NCBI GenBank assembly: GCA_964020155.1 | Contig: OZ026551.1 | Coordinates: 2,354,018 to 2,418,017, forward strand | Direction of reading: 5' to 3' | Length of the DNA stretch: 64,000 nt | Source of the DNA: Chondrilla cf. caribensis | Taxonomy: Eukaryota; Porifera; Demospongiae; Chondrillida; Chondrillidae | Shown here: piece after piece, positions 10,606 to 21,012 of the stretch | Numbering within the stretch: position 1 is the stretch's first letter | Layout: every line of letters begins with the position of its first letter | Notes under the pieces: generated by a model | Database searches by the model: none | Told to the model about the DNA's origin: nothing | Seen by the model: the letters and a program-made list of their open reading frames with translations, nothing else | Position numbers and translations under genes: made by a program

Positions 10606-11510
10606 GTAATTGTATGTACTCTCGCCTGTGTGTATAAATACTATACAGGATTCCTTGAAAGGCACAAGTATCTTAAATATTAGCTGTAGGCTGACTTCAT
10701 GCATCTCTTGTGCTCTCACTCTGTGTGTGTGTACTTACAGTACGTGTGTTAGTAATTAGATGCATACGAATGCTTTTGTTAGCATGTAACTGTTCATCTC
10801 ATTATAATGTAAGTGTACATACATATCTGTGTGACAGTGTTAGTCAAATATGCTCCAAACCTACGTATTATGTTTGTTAGTGTTTTAAGATGTTTGAATC
10901 ATTGCTTATGTAATTTGTTATCATTTCTTGCCAGTATATCTCTTACAAATCGTCTGCCTGTAATGGTATACTGGATTTGCTCTCACAGTAGTGCCTTAAG
11001 AGATATGTACAAGTAAATATACACTATAAGTTTATACTGTTGTGATAATTTCAGTGTTTGTGTGTGTGTGTGTGTATAATACACAATGTCATGATGTTCG
11101 TATAATATAACATACGTATACTAACTTTGTTTGTGTTATTTTTTGTGGGTAGCTACGTACATATGTCATACTTAGTTTTGATATCTGCATACAGCTCTAC
11201 CAGAATTTAGTTACTATGTGATATGTTCTGTATAAAATAATATAATAGGGTACTAACCTCACACAGCTTTGTTATTTTAACTGAGCAATGAGTTGCTAGG
11301 CAATTAATTGACAAATTATGTCAAAAATTACCAGTTAGCAATAGCAAAGGAAAGTGTGTGAAAAGAACTGTATATTTGCACATTGTACACTTTGATCTGC
11401 CCATGTAACACACCACATAGAATTGTTGTGTTTTTTTGACAATCCAAGTAATCAATCTACTGTAAAGTACTGTTTCTTGTTAGTGTCAAAACAGCCATAT
11501 ATTGTTTCAG
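10606..11510. other. Intron, gene 1
   Basis: No exon seen. The 38048-38122 exon of gene 3 has no visible counterpart. The stretch at 11190-11420 is shared with 38280-38520 and is part of a dispersed repeat (GGCAATTAATTGA, TGTACACTTTGATCTGCCC). Confidence 0.45.
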
Positions 11511-14500
11511 GGAGGACCACACGAGGTTATAAAACTGAAAGGTTTGAGAGGCATGCAACAGGTACTGGATTTCGCCGGCCTACAAAACTCTCACACAGTA
11601 AGCCCTGTTGGAGTATGATCAGTACTGACTAGCATACACTTCACTTTCACCAATGGACAAAGTTTTAACATGTATTGTGTACTAGAGTGTGCATGTGGAT
11701 ATTTAAACAGTGTTTTATATCTTAATATATGAAAATGTATGTATGCATGTATTATACCCGGTGTTCCTATAAACATGTGAGGGATTTGTGTGTATATGTA
11801 CTCGTAGTTTTGATATCTACATAATATGGTGATGTATGTATCTAGTGGAGCGACAGTTAGGCGTACACATGTTATACATATACTTTGATGTTTTATTTGC
11901 TAAGCCTGTCACGTGTGCATTTTTGAATACTCAGCACACAGTCAATCACTAGAACCAACTAGTACCCATACACAAAGCAGTGATCAGTGTGATACTTCAG
12001 ACACCAGTGAGTTGGACACCTCAGCCAGCAAGACCATTGGCTCAAGTGAACCCAAATCACAAGAGAAAGCAAGTGTGAGGTTTATGTACAGACACTGTGT
12101 ACAGGAAACTATGTACAGACACTATGTACAGACACTGTGTACAGGAAACTATGTACAGACACTGTGTACAGGAAACTATGTACAGACACTGTGTACGGGA
12201 AACTATGTACAGACACTATGTACAGACACTGTAAAAGACACTATGTACAGGACAATATGTACAGGACACTATGTGCAGGACACTATGTACAAAACACTAT
12301 TTACAGGCACTATGTAGAGGACACTATGTACAGACACTACGTACAGGACACTATGTACAGACACTATTAAATTTTAATTGGACCTAATTATACTGGCCAA
12401 TTACAGTATTTGTTTGTTTATAAGTCCAACAGCTATATATTAATAATTGCTTTCAATTTAATTTTAAAAGGTTACCAGTGAATTGGATACTACATCTAAG
12501 AACGAATCTCCTTGGTTTACAAAACTCTCACACAGTAAGCCTTGTCCGAGTATGATCAGCACTGACTAGCATACACTTCACTTTCACCAATGAACAAAGT
12601 TTTAACATGTATTGTGTACTAGAGCTAGTGTGCATGTTAATGTTTAAATAGTGTTTTATATCTTAATACATGGAAATGTATGCATGTATTATACCTGGTG
12701 TTCCTATAACCTTGTGAGGCATTTGTCTGTGGTATGTACTTGTAGTTTTGATATCTACATATGAATATGGCGATGTATGTATCTATTGGAGCAACGGTTA
12801 TGTGTGTACATATACATATACTTTGATGTTTTATTTGCTGAGCCTGTGACGTGTGCATTTTTGAATTCTCAGTACACAGTCAATCACTAGAACCAACTAG
12901 TACCCATACACAAAGCAGTGAGCAGTATGCTACTTCAGACACCAGTGAGTTGGAAACCTCAGTCAGCAAGACCAGTCCTGACATTGACTCAAGTGAACCC
13001 AAGTCACAAGAGAAAGTAACTGTGAGGTTTATGTACAGATACTGTGTACAGACACTATGTACAGGACACTATGTACAGACACTATGTACAGGACACTATG
13101 TACAGAACACTATGTACAGGACACTATGTACATGACACTATGTACAGGACACTATGCACAGACACTATGTACAGGACACTATGTACAGGGCACTATGTAC
13201 GTGACACTATGTACAGACACTATGTACATGACACTATGTACAGGACACTATGTACAGGACACTATGTACAGACACTATGTACAGACACTATTAAATTTTA
13301 ATTGGACCTAATTATACTGGCCAATTACATAGTATTTGTTTGTTTGCAAGTCCAACAGCTATTTATTGGTAATTGCTCTCAAATTAATTTTAAAAGGTTA
13401 CCAGTGAATTGGATACCACATCTAAGAAAGAATCTCCTCGGCCTACAAAACTCTCACACAGTAAGCCTTGTTGGAGTATGATCAGTACTGACTAGCATAC
13501 ACTTCACTTTCACTAATGGACAAAGTTTTAACATGTATTGTGTACTAGAGCTAGTGTGCATGTGGATATTCAAACAGTGTTTTATGTCTTAAAACATGGA
13601 AATGTATGTATGCATGTATTATACCTGGTGTCCCTATACCCTTGTGAGGCATTGGTATGTGCTATGTAATATGTACTTGTAGTTTTGATATCTACATAAT
13701 ATGGTTATATGCGTACCTATTGGAGCTGATGTTCACCTTGCTAATTCTGTAACACGTGTGTTTTTTAGAATACTCAGCACACAATGAACCAAGAGATAGC
13801 CTGTATACTATGTCCCACACCAGTGAGTTGGACACCTCAATCAGCAAGACCAGTCCTGACATTGACTCCAGTGAACCCAAGTCACAAGAGAAAGCAACTG
13901 TGAGGTTTATGTACAGACACTGTGTACAGACACTATGTACAGGTCACTATGTACAGAAACTGTGTACAGGACACTGTACAGGACGCTATGTACAGACACT
14001 GTGTACAGGACACTATGTACATACAATATGTACAGGACACTATGTACAGGACACTATGTACAGACACTATGTACAGGACACTGTACAGGACGCTATGTAC
14101 AGACACTGTGTACAGGACACTATGTACAGGTCCTACGGGACACTATGTACAGACACTGTACAGGACAATATGTACATACAGTATGTGCAGACGCTATGTA
14201 CAGGGCACTCTGTACAGACACTGTGTACTGGACACTATGTACAGACACTGTGTACAGGACACTTGTACAGACACTGTGTACAGGACACTATGTACAGGAC
14301 GCTATGTACAAACACCTTGGGCAGACGCTATGTACAGGACACTATGTACAGACACTATGTATAGACACTAGATATTGGACATTATGTACAGGACACTATG
14401 TACAGACACTGTGTACAGAATGTACGTACAAACACTTTGTACGGACACTGTGTACAGACACTATATACATACACTATGTACAGGACACTATTACAAACAC

Positions 14501-15080
14501 TATGTACAGGATGCTATGTACAGGACATTATGTACAGGACACTATGTACAGACACTATGTACGGACACTGAGTATATATACTATTAAATTGGACCTAATT
14601 ACTGGCCAATTATAGTACAGTGGAACCTCTCTATGAAGGAAACATTGGGACCAGTAATTTGCCCACTGTAGAGAGGATGTCCACTCTTCAGAGGTAAAAA
14701 AGTATTAGCACCATAGGAAAATCTATTTTTGGAGCCTTACAGTGTAAGTAATTGTAGGTAATTTCTATGGTGTCCTTTATTGGGAGAGTCCTTCAATAGA
14801 GGTTCCACTGTATTTGTTTGTTTTTAAGTCAAATAGCTATTTAATATTGGTAATTGCATTCAAATTCATTTTAGAATGTTACCAGTGAATTGGATACCAC
14901 ATCTAAGGAAGAAATAGTAAGTTTGTGTGCCCGATCTGCAAACAAATCTGGACAATATTTGCATTATTACTTTTGTACACGTACAAACATGAGTACACTA
15001 TTAACACACAAACACAAGCACATGCACACATGAGTGTACATGAGCACACGTACACACACGTACATACATGTACTGTAGAT

Positions 15081-15137
<57 letters not shown>

Positions 15138-15277
15138 TGCAAAATAGTTTACAATTTACAGTTGCTGGTTTTCATAACTGATACATTAAATTCCGTAGTA
15201 TGTGGGGAAACTGAATGTGATTGAAGAAGTCCAGAGTAACTTTTGGTCTCGTACTTTAGTCTCTCCCTTTCATGACA
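11511..15277 (+). CDS. Ser/Thr-rich linker exons of gene 1
   Basis: 11511-11597 (phase 1-1) is followed by three tandem pairs. The first member is a Ser/Thr-rich exon (11935-12074, 12873-13021, 13778-13899; phase 1-0; motifs SELDTS, SSEPKSQEK). The second is a short VTSELDTTSK exon (12471-12534, 13397-13460, 14875-14916). A 15199-15277 exon (YVGKLNVIEEVQSNFW) follows and aligns with 40117-40204 and 55769-55856. Each pair spans about 0.9-1.1 kb and is separated internally by a TATGTACAG minisatellite. The donor at 15278 is mutated to TT. I infer a flexible, possibly phosphorylated linker. No folded domain is recognised. Confidence 0.55.
12084..12367. repeat. ACACTATGTACAG minisatellite 1
   Basis: Tandem units of 12-14 bases (TATGTACAGACAC / TATGTACAGGACAC). 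The array starts immediately after the donor of the Ser-rich exon. All three + frames are almost free of stops. Confidence 0.9.
13029..13292. repeat. ACACTATGTACAG minisatellite 2
   Basis: Same unit and same position as array 1, after the second Ser-rich exon. Confidence 0.9.
13907..14575. repeat. ACACTATGTACAG minisatellite 3
   Basis: About 670 bases, the longest and most diverged array, after the third Ser-rich exon. Confidence 0.9.
14616..14812. mobile_element. MITE with TACAGTGGAACCTCT ends
   Basis: TACAGTGGAACCTCTCTATGA at the left pairs with ...AATAGAGGTTCCACTGTA at the right. The equivalent introns at about 12400 and 13325 read CCAATTACAGTATTTGTTTG or CCAATTACATAGTATTTG, so the insertion is specific to the third unit, at a TA target. 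Confidence 0.85.
15089..15136. repeat. CA/TG microsatellite
   Basis: About 48 bases of AC dinucleotide in the intron. Confidence 0.9.
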
Positions 15278-15544
15278 TTGAGTTTAATATCCATGCATAT
15301 CTTGTTGATAGACTTTGACAGACTAGCAACTTTTTGTTAGTAGTAATGTATTCTAATAATTTAATTAATTTATTTGTTAACGACTGCACTGTGTACATGC
15401 CCTGGCGTATGACTGTTGCACTTTTAGCTGTATTAAACTGTATATTAGGCATGTACACACAGCGTGTATGTGTGGGAGTGATCATGAATGAGGTCTGAAT
15501 CAATGTAACATATATTTATATCTCTCCCTCCCCACTTGGTACAG

Positions 15545-15836
15545 AGGAGATGTTGTACCAGAAGAACCTCCACCAGATGGTCTCAGCTTTGCAGTAGCTC
15601 CTCACACACCGGGACTATGGGATACCCAGTACACATTCCAGCTGGTTGATGGAGGAGAGTTCCATGAAAGCAGAGTTTATGATGTGTCCATCGATGGGCA
15701 CTCCAGCCTCTACGCAGCTGTTTGTAAGGAAGGTGCAAAGAGCTTATACCAAGCCACACATCTGATGGTGAACATTAATGCCGATGAAACCACTCATAGG
15801 ATCTATGTAACATATTCCAGTCCGACTTGGAGCAAG
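15545..15836 (+). pseudogene. ZU5 exon remnant (gene 1)
   Basis: Matches the second half of the ZU5 exons at 40452-41044 and 56112-56704 (GDVVPxEPPPDGLSFAVAPHT, YTFQLVDGG, IDGHSSLYA). The first half is missing: intron sequence joins CTCTCCCTCCCCACTTGGTAC directly. The AG at 15543-15544 could act as an acceptor, but the remaining frame starts in phase 2 while the previous exon ends in phase 1. The rest is open to AGCAAG|GTGAGA. Confidence 0.6.
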
Positions 15837-16256
15837 GTGAGATATTTTGTACATATATCATATGTGTAATACGTATATTGATTCAAATTTGGGAAGTTTC
15901 ACCACATCATGTGTATTTCAGAGTGCAATTTACTTTATAACCTTTCTAGAAATCAGTCAGCATATTGAAGAACTTCAACTGACTCTTAGTACACCTCATA
16001 GATGGCATGATAGTCTTGTGTGTCTAGCACTGCCTTCTTCTGATTTTGTAAATTGCATTATTGGCATTTAATTGTGTGTAACCAGTAATACACATGTACT
16101 GTACACATACTATACAATATTTTGTGTTTGCTAAGTATGTTTGTATGTACGTACATGTATTGTGACATAGTAGGTATGTATTGTAAGTAATCTCATTATG
16201 GTTGTAATGGAGTTATTAAGATTAATCTATAACATCACACCTTTGATGGTGCACAG

Positions 16257-16511
16257 TATGTGCTGTTCCAGTATAGCAAAGATTATTCAGTAGTCAGCTC
16301 ACATCATGTTGTCATGGTTAAACTTTGTCTCCAATTAAAACAGATTGTCAAAGCCATCCATATAAAAGCTGTATTCAAAGCGGACCAGGATTTTAAATTT
16401 GAGAACCCTCCCTCAGATCCTCCCTCAGATCCTCCCTCGGGCAAGCTGGTTGGTGAGGTGGAGGAAACTGAGGGAAATGGCTGGGCTGTGGCTATCACTG
16501 GCTGTCCAGAG
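16257..16511 (+). CDS. UPA-like exon 1 (gene 1)
   Basis: 85 codons, phase 0-0, in the position of the shorter exon at 41116-41253 of gene 3. It contains a threefold SDPPSDPPSDPPSG run followed by an acidic stretch (GEVEETEG) and GWAVAITG. The link to the UPA region that follows ZU5 in UNC5, PIDD and ankyrin rests on position only. Confidence 0.45.
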
Positions 16512-17432
16512 GTTAATCCACTGTCACATAACATTGTACATATGTAAAAATCCATGTAGTATGTATATGTGCATGTAAATATTATGTACTGCATGTATGT
16601 AGTCTTCTTTATATTGTATACATATGTACATTGTACATTGCATATCAGTTATAAGTAGTATGCTTTAAACTGTGTAGCTACGTATATTGGAGTTCACTAG
16701 CCCGATATAAGCAGTACAGCTTTGTGCATTCCATGGAATTACCTGCTACATCCTGCTGATATCGGGATGGTCATGCTATGACTTGTGCCCCTTTCCAATG
16801 GTGTACCAGTGTGACAGTATGTTGCCTTCAGTTAACCCAACTTGTTCTAAGCAATATGTTCATATATGGTATTACCTGTCATGTATGTATGTACGGTACA
16901 TGACAGACTCAAAATGCATTTAACTCCTTGGCCATTAGAAGATTTTTTTCTTCATCTGAAGAGGGCCTGAGTTAACCTGCCAGTAAAATTCAGGGTGATC
17001 TGCATCCTGACATTGCTCAATTAATGATAATGTGCAATATCATAAATTCTGGATTGATTTCCAGTATCTCTAGTATTATTAGGGAGATTTCCTACATCCT
17101 GTAGTACACTGTTTGTTGCTGAAGGTAGTAGATTTTCGTTCTCGTGTACTATCAGCGTCTCGACCTCTTTTTGTAGTGTTAATATGTATGTACGTACGTA
17201 CATATAATATACGAGAATCATCTTCGGAAAATATGTCCACATACTTTACCTCAGACACATGCAGACAAATAACGCGGATAATCAGCAATTGGAAGCAATG
17301 CGTACACAATTTGTGCCATGTACCGTACTATGTGATGAACTATGTATTATACATTATATACATACCAAATGCTTACTTGTGTAAGCAGTGCACGTTGGCA
17401 TTTCAGTATTACTGTTGGTGTTATTGCTGTAG
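16512..17432. other. Intron, gene 1
   Basis: No exon seen. Sequence from about 16630 onward (GCATATCAGTTATAAGTAG...CCCGATATAAGCAGTACAGC) is repeated at 45711 onward in gene 4, where it abuts a broken CARD-like exon. Confidence 0.5.
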
Positions 17433-17652
17433 CTGCATTAAACTGAGGTTTCTCATGAACAATGTGGTTTTACAACAGCCAAAGAGTTGGAAAGTGCTGT
17501 CAAGGGAGGGAAGTACCCGCCCAAGCTAACCTTCTTCATAGCCAACTCTATCATTAGAGGTGAACGGACCACTCCCAAGTATGTGAATTTTACCATCCGA
17601 GGATCTGACAGACCCTTACAGTTCTCAGCCTGTGTTAAGGAACGAATCAGCG
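17433..17652 (+). pseudogene. UPA-like exon 2 with in-frame TAA (gene 1)
   Basis: 220 nt, phase 0-1, the same length as 46128-46347 in gene 4. After the GCTGTAG acceptor it reads CTG CAT TAA, where gene 4 has CTT CAT CAA. The rest is open (FTTAKELESAV, YPPKLTFFIANS, PKYVNFTIRG, ACVKERISG). A single C-to-T change explains the stop. Confidence 0.6.
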
Positions 17653-17708
17653 GTAATTTTGTACTCTACATTGAGTGTAGTGAGTGTGTGTGTGTGTGTG
17701 TGTGTGCG

Positions 17709-17894
17709 TACAGTGATAACTTAATAATCCACCACACTTCTGCGGAGAAAAATTGTCAAATACATAAGTTTAGATTTTAAAAAAATAATATTTTGTATAC
17801 TGAAAGGAATTTAATGCATGCACAGATCTAGAACGAAGGCAGATAAATAAATTTGGTGGAGGAAGTGATGGCTGATTAATAAGAATTCTTAGTA
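17709..17894. mobile_element. MITE-like insertion (TACAGTGATAACTTAATAATCC)
   Basis: Starts TACAGTGATAACTTAATAATCCACC and ends GGCTGATTAATAAGAATTC, a degenerate member of the TACAGTGAATTCTCGTTAATCCGCC family. The homologous intron of gene 4 carries the same insertion at about 46477-46642, so it predates that duplication. Confidence 0.5.
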
Positions 17895-17958
17895 TGTTAG
17901 CTTTTCTCACCATGTGCGGTGGAGTCTTATGAAATGAAGTAAAACTCTCCTTCCAGGG

Positions 17959-18140
17959 TACAGTGAATACTCGGTAATCTGCCACTATTTGCTCTCAAAG
18001 AATATGGTGGATTAACGAGTTTGACAAGCTAGCTGGATATTCATTGGTATTTGTACATTGCATGGGTACTGAGAAATTGTGGCAAATGAAATAATTTGAT
18101 GGATAAAACAGTGACGGTTTATTAATGAGAATTCACTATA
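17959..18140. mobile_element. MITE, TACAGTGAATACTCGGTAATC ends
   Basis: TACAGTGAATACTCGGTAATCTGCCAC at the left, TTTATTAATGAGAATTCACTATA at the right. Confidence 0.65.
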
Positions 18141-18285
18141 ATATATATATATATATATATCTATATATCATACTATACATCACCCTATGTGGTATACATC
18201 TCAAGAAACAATGTTGTTGTGTACTTCATTATATTGGTTGTGTTTTCTGCATAATTGAAACCAAACAAACTCTTCCTTCATACAG

Positions 18286-19309
18286 TAACTGTAGATAGTG
18301 ATCAGAGGACACGGCATCCATCATCTCCAAGTGATAGCAGAAGTAGGTCACCATGTGTAGATGAATGTGGCTCCTATATATGACATGCAAGTATGTATGC
18401 ATTGCAGTGTAAATTCTTTGTCACGTATACATATGTACTTAATCCACCACTGCTTTATTCACCAAGTGTTTTAATCCGACACAATGTACCAATACCAATA
18501 CGATATACAGTGCTAGTGAATGTCTAGATAATTTGCCAAACTTGTTAATCCACCATATTTTTGGAAAACAAATTGTAACAAATTAACGAGAATTCACTAC
18601 ATGCGTTTGTATCATCTGATTATTTTGTCATCATTTATTATTAATATTAAACTATCAGTACCAGTCCTATCCCATAGTATAACCATTACGCTATGTACTA
18701 CTGTACATGCCAAATGTCCATATTTTACACAGTAATAAAATGCAATAAATTGTGTTTAATATTATCATTGCTATTACATACTGTATTACATATATATGTA
18801 CCTCTGTGATGTGTAAATGATTTTTACATGACATAATTCCATATTTGGTGTAAACGTATGTATACTCATATACTACATGAAGTGTACTTGTATATACATC
18901 AGATCCAGTGCTATCATTGTATCTGCACTCTCTGTTTTCAGGTATCTCATCACCAAACCCCCCACCACCCTCATTGTACAGTGAGTGGTATCATACATGT
19001 ACTTCCTGTATCACACATTATCATGTACCAGACTGGTAGTGTGTATATGCTGTACACTACAATGTATGTCTTGTATTCGTACCTACAGCACATGATGTGT
19101 ATCATGTACATTTGTACATGTTACACATCTGATATTACATGATTTCTTACATGACATATTGGCATATTTGGTGTACATGTATGTATACTCATATTATTAT
19201 ACTACATGGAGTGTACTTGTGTATACATCAGACCCAGTGCTATCATTGTATCTCCACTCTCTGTTTTCAGGTCCCTCATCACCCGATCCCCCACCACCCT
19301 CCCTGTACA
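18286..19309 (+). CDS. Ser-rich and Pro-rich mini-exons (gene 1)
   Basis: 18286-18342 (RTRHPSSPSDSRS) aligns with the gene 4 exon 46817-46915. 18942-18980 and 19271-19309 are duplicate 39-nt phase 1-1 exons encoding ISSPNPPPPSLY and PSSPDPPPPSLY, with duplicated flanking introns. Gene 3 (42533), gene 4 (47637) and gene 5 (58054) have one copy each. Short PPPPSLY modules may be SH3/WW-type ligands (inference). Confidence 0.55.
18435..18600. mobile_element. MITE copy with truncated left end
   Basis: AATCCACCACTGCTTTATTCACC at the left and AATTAACGAGAATTCACTA at the right. The terminal TACAGTG is missing on the left. Confidence 0.5.
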
Positions 19310-19710
19310 GTAAGTGGTATCATACATGTACTTCTTGTACGTCCGTATATCACACATTATCATGTATGTACTAGATGGGTACATGTGTATTTACATGTGT
19401 GTGTATCATGTATACTTGTACATGATACGGCCTGCATGTGTTCCCTTGTACATGGTATGTCCATAAATGAGCCATGTGTATATGCATGTATTTTGAAACA
19501 TGTGTACATATATAATATTATTTATTGTACATGTCCATACTACATGAGCTGTACTTGTGTAGGGATACTAACATAATAATTACTAAGTATTCAAACTCTT
19601 CAAAGCAGCATTAGTAAAAATGTCCTAATTTTGGTTTGCAAATTTCAAAATAGTGTATTCTGGTTTTTACAAAAGTATGCCAAAATCTGTTTATTATACC
19701 ACTTGTGTAG

Positions 19711-20021
19711 GTGCATTGTTTAATTCTGGGCAGTTCATGGACAGTTACAAAGAGAGATTCCTTGGAGTCCTAGCTGCTAAGGACATAGCAGAAAAGCTAA
19801 GGACACAAGGTGTCATACCGGAATCTGTCTACCGTCATATTGTAAACCAGCAAACAACTGATGATGATGCCAATCTGAAGCTCTTCAGACATCTCCATCA
19901 ACACGGAGCACCTTCCATCATCCGATCACTGTGTGACATCATGATCCAGGAGAGAGGCTATCCCAACATGAACGCTCTTGGTAGAGCAATGAGTGAGCAC
20001 ATCGGCCCTCCACCTTCTTGA
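19711..20021 (+). CDS. C-terminal CARD-like domain exon (gene 1)
   Basis: Final exon, 103 codons and TGA. It begins in phase 1 after CTTGTGTAG. The core pattern (YKERFLGVLAAKDIAEKLRT, QGVIPESVYRHI, TTDDDANLKLFRHLHQHG, IIRSLCDIMIQERGYPN) fits a CARD, with alternating hydrophobic helices and a GVI-type turn after helix 2. The other A genes end in a Death-domain exon here. CARDs mediate homotypic assembly of caspase or NF-kB activating complexes. Partner unknown. Confidence 0.6.
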
Positions 20022-21012
20022 CAGGACATTATGGACTATTGTATGTTACATTGTACATGTAGTTTGTAGACATTAGTTTTAATTCGCTAGTTTGCTTCCG
20101 ATCCCTAGCTTATTCTAAGAAGAGATTGACTTTTCAAATTATCTGTGTACTATTATTCTAAAATGAACATTAATTTTATTTTTAATAATATTATTTAAAG
20201 TACATGCATTGGAATCTGTGTATTATATCATATTGTAGCATAGGTACATACAAAATTCATAATAATTTTAACACGCAATACTTTAGTACATATATAATAT
20301 TATTATATAATAGTTATAATAATAATAATAATCAAAAAAATTTATTCTACTTGATATATATAATAATATTATATATATATATAGTATATACAATTTATAG
20401 TATATATATATTTATATATATTGTGTGATTATCTTAAGATTTATATTATATAATATAGTAACTGTTATAATATTATTATACGCATGAAATAATTATAATA
20501 TATTATTCCATGCATAAATTCTAAATTCTAAATACACAGAATATACTGATTAATATATATAATTGCCAATGATATTATTAGTATTCATATATAATAATAA
20601 TATTATAGTCTTCAGGTTGGATTCCATCAATTATAATTCATCCAAACTTCACAGAACACTCTTGTTTATTAGTATTCATAATAATAGTCTTCAGGTTGGA
20701 TTCCATCATTGACAATTGTAACTCATCCAAACCTTTTTTCAATTACCAATTACAATCACAGATATACTTTGAGTATGGGTTACTAAAAAACTGTATGTGT
20801 ACGTGTGTGTGTATCTCAGTATAATAGGTTACTGTCGTGACTCTATAGTTAGTGTTATTCATTATTTTGATTATATTGCGATATGATGTGTATATACTAT
20901 AATATTATATAAAATAGTGTAAATAGTATTATTATAATACGTATAAGTTATGTAATATTACTACAGTACTCTGTCGTATTATTTCTATTGAAATTATAAT
21001 AATAATATCATT
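20022..21012. other. 3' region of gene 1 and upstream of gene 2
   Basis: Very AT-rich (20150-20600), then two copies of TCTTCAGGTTGGATTCCATCA (about 20610 and 20690). That motif is the 3' UTR acceptor shared with genes 3, 4 and 5. No coding exon seen. Confidence 0.45.

Larger units (their letters stand above)
1896..20021 (+). pseudogene. Gene 1: decayed type A gene (CARD-like repeats, ZU5 remnant, UPA-like, C-terminal CARD-like)
   Basis: Exons in order: leader 1896-1986; CARD-like A 2386-2594; seven repeat exons 4615-10605; linker 11511-11597; Ser-rich/tail exon pairs 11935-12074, 12471-12534, 12873-13021, 13397-13460, 13778-13899 and 14875-14916; 15199-15277; ZU5 remnant about 15545-15836; UPA-like 16257-16511 and 17433-17652; 18286-18342; Pro-rich 18942-18980 and 19271-19309; CARD-like end 19711-20021. 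Splice phases agree throughout except at the lesions. Lesions relative to genes 3-5: the CARD-like A exon is 209 nt and frameshifted; repeat 5 is 211 nt with an in-frame TAG; the donor after 15277 reads TT instead of GT; the first half of ZU5 is deleted; and TAA at 17439-17441 replaces the CAA of gene 4. Parts may still be transcribed. A full-length product is unlikely. Confidence 0.65.

Noticed and set aside
12084..14575. Coding Cys/Tyr-rich repeat protein (RHCVQTLCTGHYVQ frames up to 226 codons)
   Set aside because: The minisatellite unit is stop-free in all + frames, a GTGAGG donor precedes each array, and the next exon continues in the matching phase. It is treated as intron unless retention is shown.
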